Assembly (NCBI RefSeq): GCF_051106095.1
Contig: NC_135788.1
Coordinates: forward strand, 40,457,501-40,521,500
Direction: 5' to 3'
DNA length: 64,000 nucleotides
Source: Pogona vitticeps
Taxonomy: Eukaryota; Chordata; Lepidosauria; Squamata; Agamidae
Position numbers and translations under genes: made by a program. How positions within the stretch are numbered: the first letter of the stretch is position 1; the number at the start of each line of letters is the position of its first letter. Of this stretch, positions 47,566 to 58,100 are shown in pieces. Under the pieces are notes generated by a model. The model was not told where the DNA came from and ran no database searches. It saw nothing but the letters and a program-made list of their open reading frames with translations.

Positions 47566-49640
47566 GGGGAGAAACTCTTACTCCTAGGCTGTATTTACCA
47601 TGTATTTATCTTTTTGCATTGTACTTGGCCACACCAGTACTGTGCCTGGTACATCCCATATGACTTGGTGCATTTGCAGGGCTGATCTGATCTTGAGCAA
47701 AACCCCTCTCTAATCTCAGCTTCACAGAACAGGCTCTGATACCAGTTTGATCTGCTTCTGCAGAGTATTAGGAAGGATCCCATTCTTTGGGTCATGTCCA
47801 GAGCACTCCACTTCAGCAGAACACTTGGTGTGTTTAAGCCCTTCACTTCTGTGTCCCAAGAAGACTTGATTGCAGCAGGAGGACAGGACTTAAGCCACAT
47901 GTGAGGCAAAGGTGCTTTCTTGAATTGTGTTAAGGACGCCCACAGAATTTGCATTGTACTTTGGTATTTTGGGGGTTTAAATTTTGGTTCAGGCCTATTT
48001 AGCCAAAGCGGACTCTTTGAATTGACTCTGGAGACTTGGAATATCTGTTTAGCTGGCATCAATTTACCAGGGATCAACTAGGACACAGATACAATCATTG
48101 AACTGGACTGTGAGACTTGGGGGGCTTCGAATCTTCGCTTAAGTTCTTGGGCAGCTGGAACAGAATGGTACAGCAAAAACAATTTTGGGATGAAACAAAA
48201 TCTACCCTTCAAACAATCCTAGAAATAGTGATATCCCACTACCAAGAGGAAAAATTACTCAATGAACATCTGAAGAATTATACAGTGGGGTCTCTACTTA
48301 AGAACTTAATCCGTATTGGAAGGTGGTTCTCAAGTTGAAAAGTTCTTATGTTGAATCTGCATTTCCCATAGGAATGCATTGAAAACCATTTAATCCGTAT
48401 CTGCTCTTTTCCGTCCATAGAAACTACAGTGGAACCTCTACATAAGAACTTAATCCGTTTTGGAATGGTGTTCTTAAGTTGAAACGTTCTTAAGTTGAAG
48501 CAAAATTTCCCATAGGAATGGACTGAAAACCAATTAATCCATTCTGGCTGTTTTTTTGTTATGTAGAGGTTCGTTCGTACATTGAAGCATTAGTTCCCAT
48601 AGGAACTAATGCAAAGCTGGTTAATACGTACTCTACCACTAGGGGGAGAATTTTTTTTTTTAACCTAAGATGACCTAAGGTTAAAAAAGAGCAGGAAAGG
48701 TTTTTTTTCCTGTTCTTATCTTGGATTTCTGTTCTCAAGTAGAAGCAAAATTTAGCAAATGGAGCTGTTCTTAAGTTGGATTGTTCTTAAGTAGAGACGT
48801 TCTTAAGTAGAGACCCCACTGTAGTCAACAAGAGACAGGGAATAACGAAAAAGGAAACGAGAGTGTACCGGATGATGTATGCCAATCAAAAGAGGAGCTG
48901 GAGGAAATTAATGGGGAAAACCTAAGAGAAACAATGTCAATCTTGGATCTGAAGAGAGTATTAAGGGAAAACAAGGGGAGAAAATCAGCAAAATTAATTA
49001 AAACAAGCCTGGAAGATCTATTGAAGATAGACCAAATGCATAAAGATCTAGTGGAGATAAATCAGATGCACAAAATGGTTTCAGAGGGCATGAAAGATGG
49101 CAGAATGCTTAGAGAGACAGAAACAAAAAGTGAAAAAAGACAATTAAGAGAAGGAATTACTTAGAAAGATAAAAAGGGAAAATAGGAAGAGGGCCCTTAA
49201 TGTAGAAAAACATGTATATATTTAACTTCAGGAATTGTAAAGAAGCATATCCTTTATATTAAAAAGGAGAATTAAATTGAAATAAGGGACCTCTAACCAG
49301 GGTAAAGATGTAATATGGTGGCTTTTCATTTTAGGTTAATCAAACTAGATATAAGGTTGGGGCATGGAGCCGGAACTACATTTATTAAGAATGTTATTAG
49401 AAGATCTTGAGAATATTGTACACTATGAAAGTGATATTATGATAGTAGACATGTTATATACTAAAATACGTACATGAATGGTTTGAATGTTTGAAAGATA
49501 TCTGGAATTTGAGGGGGACAACTGGGAAGACACTGAGGTGTAAAAATCAAATAATTGTAAGCAAATTATGTAACACGATGTTTGATAAGCACAAACCAAA
49601 TGTAGATAGACTGAAAAACTAATAAAATGTTTTTAAAAAA
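47566..49640 (+). mobile_element. Internally deleted L1 ('half-L1') inside the hAT element
   Basis: Starts with a G-run (ggggggagaaac) typical of reptile L1 5' ends and ends 'aactaataaaatgtttttaa'. Between them are an apparent 5' UTR, an ORF1-like coiled-coil region (48117-48280 and about 48934-49164, with KRVLRENKGRKSAKLIKTSL and LLKIDQMHKDLVEINQMHK) and a 3' UTR. There is no trace of ORF2 (endonuclease or RT). The layout is like mammalian HAL1 elements. It is interrupted by a MITE at 48283. Confidence 0.6.
48283..48821. mobile_element. Composite pogo-like MITE, CAGTGGGGTCTCTAC family, copy 1
   Basis: TA-flanked 539-base element with ends cagtggggtctctactta and taagtagagaccccactg. A second terminus-like segment begins inside at 48427 (cagtggaacctctacata) with an inverse at about 48557-48573 (ttatgtagaggttcgtt). 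Further short hairpins follow (ttagttcccataggaactaa). Copy 2 is at 58544. Confidence 0.88.
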
Positions 49641-51814
49641 GAATTAGCAGTCCTACAGGAAGCACAAGAGACTTTTGGTGGCCACATTGCACCATGCAGC
49701 TATCCTCAATCCAGTTGAAAGCACCTTGAGGCTATTGCAATGCAGATGTGCAGGTCTCAAGGTGTTGCCAGAAAAACCCCAAAGCCACCAAACACCCCAA
49801 AACAAAAAGGCCTTAAGCAAAGTTGAATAAAAATGAGGGGGGCATGGGTAAAGGGGAAACATTTTCTTCTGAAGGAGAAAACAACAGGTTCCCATGGCTG
49901 AGGGGTGAGGGACCCCCATCCAGGTCTCTGTGATGTAGAATGACTAAAAGGAAACACACCGTTTCTCCATCACTCTGTGCACTTGTAAAAAGCACACTTT
50001 AGCAGGTTTCTTCAAACTGGCCACATCTTCCTCTGGAAAAAAAAAAGATTGATGGTCTGTGGGGGGAGAACAAATCACGTTTTTCTTTTTAAAAGGCAGC
50101 AAGACAACCAAACTTCAGCGTCCAGAAGAAAAGTCACTTACCAGGTCAGTGGAAGATGTTGCTGCTGCAACTTGGGGGGGGGGAGAGACAGATGTGTAAG
50201 GGAAAGACACCCTCCTCCCCAAAGCCGCAGAGAAGTGCAGCTTCGGTCTATGACCAGGCCAGTAACATGCTGAGGTGGATGCATCCAAGCCTCAATGCTC
50301 TCACCCCTACCCGGCTCCATGAGGCACCGAGGGGAGAAACAGCTGCCTCAGACTTGTATTCCCTGACCCCATGGGGAGAGAGTGGAGCCTGTGGCTAAAG
50401 CAGACTCTCCTCTCCTTTCAGCAGGGGGAAGAAGGTGCAACCAGCAGCCCCTCACCCAACACTAGGCTCTCGCTGCCTGTGCCAAGGCTGCCCCTTGCCC
50501 AAGGAGGTGCTGCTTGGGCGCCTGGGTTCTCAGAGGCTCACTTGCCCGAACTAGCCACTGACAGACCCATATGTCCTCCTCTTCTTTCTTTTTTATCTTT
50601 CTCTGCCTGCCTGTTTTTTGTTTGTTTGTTTTGCTTCCTTTCCCTCTTCCAACGGCACCCATCTCCTCACTTCGCCTATTCTAGTGTAGTTTTTTTTATA
50701 CCAGCTCAAGCTGGTCTCTACTGGCAAGCCTGCCACACACTGGGGCTCAGCAGTGTCCTGTGCACACCAGCTTTTGCAATTGCAGCAGGGGAAAAAGTGC
50801 TTCTGTGTGTTCTCAGAGGGAGCGCATGGATGGGGAAGCGCGGCAGTTGTGTGCGGGCCAGCCTAGTGAGGAAGGATGGACACGTGGAAGGGAAGGAAGA
50901 AGCTGCTGCTGCTGCTGTTTTGGCCACTCCAGGAGAAAACGAGAAAGGGTCCGCCTGTGCTCCTGTGTTTGGGTCTCATTTGGCTAGTGCTCCAGCTTTG
51001 TCATGTTCGCTTTCCTCCGTGCTCCCCTTCTCCCCTCCCCCATGAAGCTGCTATAATATTTTAAATTAAATACCACCTTTTTTATTCCAAAGGGCATTGG
51101 TCCTCTCCTGTGGGGTCCCTCAGTCCCCACGAGGCCACAAGGTTGTGGGGAACTTGCTGAGAGAAAACTTTTCCTGTTAGTCAGTGTATTTGTCACATTC
51201 AGCAAAGTGTAATGCAACCGAGTGTGTGTGAATGCCTCAGAGAGTTTCTCCCCCTTCAGAGACAGGGCCTAGCCCTGACCATTTCTTTTAATGTCATCCC
51301 TCTAAGTTCATGGGGCTGGATCTTATTGCTGCTTCTGGACAAATGCATTTGTTTTGTCGTCCCCCCGAAAAATGGGTATTCCCTTTTTTTGTTTCCATGC
51401 CTTCAACGGAGGAGGCTTCCAAATCAAAAGCATTTATTTTTCCTTAGAGCCCTTGGGAAGTTTATGTCTCCTCCCCGATTTCTGCTCATGAAGATAGGGA
51501 AGGTGTCTGTACATGTGTGACTGGCTCCCACCCCCACCGACTGGAGCACCACGATTTGCCCTGGCATATCAAGGGATATCCCCTCTGCGTACTGCAGGAG
51601 TCTCATGTCCTTAGGGGAGGAGAAGAGCTTGAGGGCAATGAACATGCCATCACCTGCCTGCAAAGTTTGTGTTTGAACCTAATGGGAGTGCGCTGACAGG
51701 AAGCAGACCTTCACTCAGCACTCACCTCCTCATCTGTCCCGGCAGCCCAGTTTTCAAGGCTGTGGACCAGGACTGGTCTGCGGACTGGGGTTTGGGGACT
51801 CCTGCTCTAGATGG

Positions 51815-53100
51815 CATTTCTGGTTTATATTGGAATATAGGGAGATTACTTTGCAGCTATGACATCTCAGATTAGTTTTCATTCTACACTGATTAATTTA
51901 GGGCCCATTTTGGATGAAGTTATACTTGCATTAATATTGTTAGAGTCTGATTTCTTGTTTGCATGTTACTGTGTAGATTAATACCATTTAGCTTTACTTG
52001 CATTTTCTGAAAGATCAATCTGTAAACTACTTAGCTAGAATCTGTAAACAAGTAAAGAGCTATATAATAAATGACTTTATTCAGTTATCTGTTTCTTTCT
52101 GTCCCCAACAAAGGCAGCTCACAACTTTTTTTCAGAATTGCTGTCAAATATTAGGATAATATTCTATGAAATGCTTTCGATGGAAGAAATAATTTGTGAC
52201 TCTCTATCCCAATCCACCTTCAAACATGTTGATGGAAGCATTTTGAATGTGTATCTGCTTGAAACTTGCCCAGAAATTGTTTGAAAGTACTGTTGTTGGG
52301 AGGGATAACACAGAAATGGTGAACAAAATCCTACTGTGCAAATGCTTTAACTTTTGAAAGAAAATTACTGTAAGTTATTGCATAACTGTGCAACAGAATT
52401 TCAGCCAATTATATTAAAATACTACATTAAGGTAACTAAACTTTGAACTAACATTTCCTAATTTAACCAATTTTTATTACATGTAACATTTTGAAGCATT
52501 AGGATAAGGCTGGAGAACTTGTGCCTCCAGATATTGTTGAGTTATGGGAACAGTACTTCAGTGATACCTGGGGAACCATGGGTCCCCCAACCGTGCAGTG
52601 GGATGTTGGGCAAGTAATAGCAGATGTGTTAGACTGCAGTTGCCTGTTTATTACCTGGTAATAAATTGAACTGAATTTAATGGAACTTATTCCTCAATAT
52701 ATTACACTGCTTTATAGCAATTACTATATGAATAGCTGGAGACCTGCAGGGGGGTGGAAAGGATGTTCTAAGAAGAGAGAAATGCTTGCTCACTCCTCTG
52801 TTTGCCAGATGTCTTCGCCAAATGTGCCTCTCCACCAACAGGGCCTTTAGTGAGAGTACACAGGCTCAGGGATTACCATAGCCAGATTGTTCAGACCATA
52901 AAGCAGAGTTGTGGTAGAAGTTCCAATACAAATCTCCTTTGTTGAAGCCTTTTGCTTAGAGACCAGGGAGATAGTAGTGCACAGTAAGTAACCCTGCTTC
53001 AATAGTACACTTGAAGGTCAGTAGGAAAGTAGGCCATTCTTATTCTCCCTATGCATTCCTAAAAACTACTGGTCCTAAGCAAGGCTTGGAAAAGCTCTTG
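51815..53100. other. RAB5A intron 1, nothing clear
   Basis: AT-rich intronic DNA with short frames; I see only a possible decayed hAT scrap near 52515-52545. Confidence 0.5.
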
Positions 53101-53109
53101 TAGATACTT

Positions 53110-53990
53110 GATTATTTATTTGATGTACATAGTCTGTTGGCTTCAGTTGGTTTATGATTGGGTTCATCATATATCTGGAGCACTTCCTCTCTTTTGGTCG
53201 GAAATAACAAGGGAGTCTCTTTTTGAACATTAACAGAGTTATTGATCTTAACATTTGGAGAATCGACAATCACTTCAACTGTTTCAAATAAACTAATATT
53301 GGGCAACTGTCCTTACTGAGAGGACAACAATTCTGTCTTTGAACTGACAGGATTTATAAAGGGGCTGGTCCAAACTGTTTGTGATTGGTGGGCTTCCTCA
53401 TGAGTGTACTCCTCACTTATGGTTCCATAACAGGGATGTCTGGCCCAGTCGCCCTCCAGTGGTGGGCTGTTGAACGAGGAGTCCGGATGGACCACCTTCT
53501 TCCAGCAACCTTGTCCTCGCGGATATACCACTATTGTCTCCTTTCCTTTGGAGAGGTCAGGATTAGGCAAGAACCCTGTCTTCAGACTGAGAAAATCTTC
53601 CAATAGTGCTCTCATTCTATCATATTCAGCTTCTTTCTCCCTCTCTCTTTCTCCATCTTCCTCTCTCTTTGACGTTCCCGGTATTCTAAATTGTCTCCTT
53701 CCACTCTGATCTTTTATCTTCCTCCCATACCAGTAAAATTAACTCCTCCTCTCCTTCTCTCTCTTTCTCCTCTACCAAGCAAATCTCAATTTTTTCCTCT
53801 TTCCTTCAGTTCCCTCTCTTCCTCTTCCTCTATGTTCACGCCTTTGTTTTCTAATGTCTCTCCCACTCTCTATACTTCATCTCACATGGGTGTCTTTTGT
53901 TGAGGGGACGGCTCATTCTCCACTTTCTCTTTTTTCTCTATCTCTCTTTCACAATGTTAAATAAAAAAACAAAACCAGACCCTATCCATA
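53110..53990 (-). repeat. Probable transposable-element relic with minus-strand coding remains, family unknown
   Basis: The minus strand shows a long purine-rich, Glu/Arg-rich part (about 53590-53980) followed by protein-like stretches of about 60-100 codons (53313-53615 and 53112-53306). The charged composition would fit a gag-like or ORF1-like protein of a retroelement, but no diagnostic motif is visible and I found no terminal repeats. The element is broken and old. Confidence 0.3.
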
Positions 53991-54872
53991 TCAACCCAGT
54001 CCGTTATCTTCGTACTGAGTTCTGTTCCTAGTGTGGTGCAGATATGTAGATATGCATTGATTACTAGGAGCACTTTAGCATATGTGCTACTGTTAATTGT
54101 TAAAGAGAGCTTGGAAATTTCCTTTCTTTCCAGATAAATATTTATTGTCCATACAGACATAGGTGGTCTGAATTAATGTCTCTAAAAAACTGATTCCATT
54201 TGGAGTTAAAGAATGCACTGTCTTAAAAGAGTATATTGAGTTAGCAATGAGCTTTCTGTCTTGGAAAAGATGCTTCAGTCTTTTTCACAATGATCTATGT
54301 CCCTAAGTTTGAAGTAAGAAAAAGTACCTATTGTTTATCCTGTTTACACAGCCAGGACATATTTAAAATGCATACATACCTCTTTTTCAGCTTTAATGTA
54401 TGGCATGTAGCATCTGCTGTAAAATGTGCTTGCACTAATCAGGTGGTATATAAATCAAATACGCGTGGCTTTCTTAGACTCTCTAGTGTTCATTCTTTGG
54501 GAAAATGCTTGAAAACACAGAATTCCAGTGTAGCTCTGGATGTATCTCATGGACGAATTAGCAGGATTTGCCTTGGGTCTTGCTCTTGCCTACTCTGTGA
54601 ACCTTTCCCCAACTTTGTTTGTGTGCTCCCATTATCCATAAGTTAAAAGTTATGATGTGAGTCTGCTGTGTTAAAGAAGGCAAGTCCTTTTTATTGCTTC
54701 CATGCTTTTTCTTTGAATTATGCCCAAAGATTTCTTGTTGCACATTATGAATATTAAGGTTTAGTTCCTTATATTCCTAGATCCTTTAGGAGGTCATTAT
54801 GATATTTAATACACAATATATTTGTGCTTGAGATTTTGTCTCTAATATTTAAAAACTTTTTTTCTGAAACAG

Positions 54873-55124
54873 ATTGCCTTGAGGTGAGTGCACATAGGGG
54901 TTTACATCCTGGAATCTTCTTTTTAAGAATCTGAAACAAGGGACTCCTCTCTGTCTTGGACATGGCCAACCGAGGAGCAACTAGACCCAATGGACCCAAT
55001 GCTGGAAATAAAATATGTCAGTTCAAGTTAGTTCTTCTAGGAGAATCTGCAGTTGGAAAGTCAAGTCTTGTACTTCGTTTTGTAAAAGGCCAATTTCATG
55101 AGTTTCAAGAAAGTACAATTGGCG
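54873..55124 (+). CDS. RAB5A: RAB5A exon 2, start codon and P-loop
   Basis: Acceptor tctgaaacag, 89 bases of 5' UTR, ATG at 54962, then 54 codons plus one base up to ttggcg|gtgagt. Carries the GTP-binding P-loop GESAVGKS and switch I. The coding part is 54962-55124. Confidence 0.95.
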
Positions 55125-58100
55125 GTGAGTAGAAGCTGTATGTGTATTACACTTTAGATTTTTATCAGTAATGCAAATCATAATCATCCAGTCAATGTGT
55201 CCTCTAAGTTTCATCCTGCTGCACAGGAGCTTCGCTCGTGTGTGCAGGAATGGATGGGGCTTCATTCAAAATGGGAAGTAAACAAGCTGACTATCGATCT
55301 GCAACCCCAATGGAGCTCTGGGCACACACACGCAGCTTAGAGAAAACATTGCAGCCAATCAACGTACCCTCTAATTTTCAGCCCTGCTGGGTGGGTCTCT
55401 GCTTCTCTCGACTTCACCCCTGACCTGTACACCATCTGGTTCCAAAATGAGTTAGTGTTAGTGTACTCTGACATGTGTTTTTCTGTTATAAGAATTATGT
55501 GATCAAAGAATAATATAGTTAATATCTGCTTTCTTAAAGTAGATGCTTAACAATATCTTTACGTAGTGATCAAATGTATATTTGTGATAGCAGCTACAGA
55601 TGTTGCATAAATTGTTAATTTCTGTATACAGAAAGGTTGATGTGTCATGTGATATTTATTATTATAACTGTATGCTTCATTTACACTAAGAGATAGCACT
55701 CAATATGATTTACAGACTTTTAAAAAGAAACAAACAAAATAAAGCCACAATTGACTGAAAAAAATAACATCATGTAGTCAGCACCAGTATAAAACCATTA
55801 AAACCATGTAAATGAATAGAAACCCATAAAAGCAACAAAGATACAATCAAAATGTGCAAGGCAGGTTAGACATCATTTGCCAGCCTAAAAACATGTTGCT
55901 TTCTACTGTAACTCAGGTGGGCAGACTGTGACTTCCAAAATGTTTTTGGACTGCAGCACAACTAAGCCTTACCCAGTGCAGCTAATGAGGAGGGAATTGT
56001 AGTCCAGCAGCACCTAAAGGGCCTCACATTCTCCCATCCCAAAGCAATAATAAATGGGATAAAAGTCTACATTTTTATTCGAAAGATAAATATAAAATCA
56101 GTCAGATAAAATAAAGAGAAAGATAAAACATTTGAAGCCTGGGTTGTTCCTTTTATGCAGGTCAATTATAATCATTAGATAGTGATTCTAGATTTTTCTG
56201 TCCCCGTGATAAAAATGTACAACAATGTACTACAAGATGGTAACTCTTACTGAATTGCAAGTCTTCTGACTTCCCTTGTATTTTTCTGTTTCCAAAAAGA
56301 TAACTTGAATTGATAAATACAGCACCTTTAACAATAACATCTGATCACAAACTACTACTACAAACAAGTATTACTATTAATGCACTGTACAGTACTTTTA
56401 AGTGATTTTGAAGCACATGTGCTTTTCTCTAGATCTCACTGCTATAAGACAAATTTAATACTAGGATGAGCTATTAAGATCCCTCCAGATTTTGGATTAC
56501 AACTTCTGTCTGTCCCAGGCAGTATAGCGGGTGGTGATGAATTTTGAGAGTTGCAGGCTGCACTTCACCCACCTCTGATTTACATGGTCATTGTGTCTGT
56601 CTCGTGCTTCCTAAGGCATATAAACCCTGCCACAAAGACCTCTTGGAGCTCACCCTGAATCTGTCACGTTTTATGTGTCTGTTCTTTCCTGGTAGCATAT
56701 TGCACTAAAATTACAAGAAATTTGCTTTCTTCAACACTATCTATACCTATGACTAATTGATAGTAAACTTTAGAAAGTGTGTTAATCAGTGGTTCCCAAC
56801 CTTGAGTCCTCATATATTCTTGGACTTAAAAGTCCCAGAAGCCTTCACCACTAGTGGGGGAACTGTGATGATATTTTTTTCACCCCATTTAATAGTCTGG
56901 CAGCCATGTTCTGGACAATCTGTAGTTTCTGCATCAATCTCAAGGGTAGCCCCACGCAGAGCACATTACAGTAGTCTAATCTCGAGACTATGAACCAGAG
57001 TGGTGAGTGCCCCACCATCAAGATAGCACAGCTGGGCAATCTGCCGAAGATGTAGATGGGCGGTACGGACCACAGACGCTACCTGGGATTCCCTGGTAAG
57101 CGCTGGGTCAAGATGGACCCCCAAGCTGCATACCACACTCTTTGTGGTGAGAGTCGCCCCCCCAAAAGAGAGGGAGCTTCCCAAACCACTGATAGGAGGG
57201 GTGCCCACACTCAAGACCTCCGTCTTGTCCGGGTTCAGCCTCGGTCTATTCTCTTGCATCCATTTCAGTATAGCCCCCAGGCAGTGCTCAATATAATTTA
57301 GAACTTGGAGCTATACTATGTTTGGAATTGATTTTAGAAACCAGGACATTATAACTCATATGAAGTATGGTTAGAAATTGGAATAAAAACAAGTTTTCCT
57401 TTGGAGCAAAAACAAGCATATGCCTAACTTGTCCTTCTCAAACCCAGTGCTCACCAGAAATATTGGAATAAAACTCATCATTGCTGGCCAGCATGACCAA
57501 TGACTAATACTGGTTAAGAATGACAGTGATTGTACTGGAACATATCTTAATAGTACCAGTTTTTTTTTTGTGAAGGCTGGATTAAATGAAATAGCTTAAC
57601 TGATGCTTTGCTATAATCAAGATAGCTTTTGTGTGCTTATCCATTTTTAAAAAAATATTGGATTGAAATATTCTCATCTTAAATGTTTCACTCTCCTTCC
57701 AACAGTTTCTCTGTTTCAGCAGTATAAAATTTTAACTATAATCTACTGGACTGATGTAAATGAAGTCATAATTAGAGCAGATCCATTGAAATCTGTGGAA
57801 TTTAAGATAGCTAACTTAAAATCCAATGTATTCCAATGGGTCTTTTGAATCCAACTCTGTATCTACAGTGGGTAATAGAAAACTTCAAATAGTTATTTAT
57901 GCTTTTATATCTTGGCTAAAAAGAAAAATATCCTAAAGGTGACAAAACATCTACAGAATCATGGTTCTCATTGTTACTGTTTTTCTTTTTTTTTCTTTAG
58001 CTGCTTTTCTAACACAGACTGTATGTCTTGATGACACAACAGTAAAATTTGAAATTTGGGATACAGCTGGTCAAGAACGATACCACAGTTTGGCGCCAAT

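Larger units (their letters stand above)
47392..51804. mobile_element. 4.4-kb hAT element, CAGTGGTCCCC family, with nested insertions
   Basis: Both sides carry the 8-base target duplication ctctagat (47384-47391 and 51805-51812). Ends: tagtggtccccggcattttt and the inverse ggtttggggactcctg. Next to the right end, 'ctcacctcctcatctgtccc' and 'ctgtggaccaggactggtct' resemble subterminal parts of this hAT family. An L1 relic (47566-49640) lies inside. The remaining about 2.2 kb (49640-51800) is GC-richer than its surroundings but has no recognisable transposase. Confidence 0.85.

Noticed and set aside
47595-48077. 160-codon minus-strand ORF
   Set aside because: Antisense to what looks like the L1 5' region; no recognisable protein features.
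50371-51045. 224-codon ORF inside the hAT element
   Set aside because: Ser/Pro/Leu-rich with no hAT dimerisation or catalytic signatures. Overlapping frames on both strands are also open, so it looks like composition rather than a gene.
55190-55430. Possible exon or small DNA element in RAB5A intron 2
   Set aside because: Some inverted similarity around 'cctctaa' motifs, but ends and target duplication could not be defined, and no splice signals fit.
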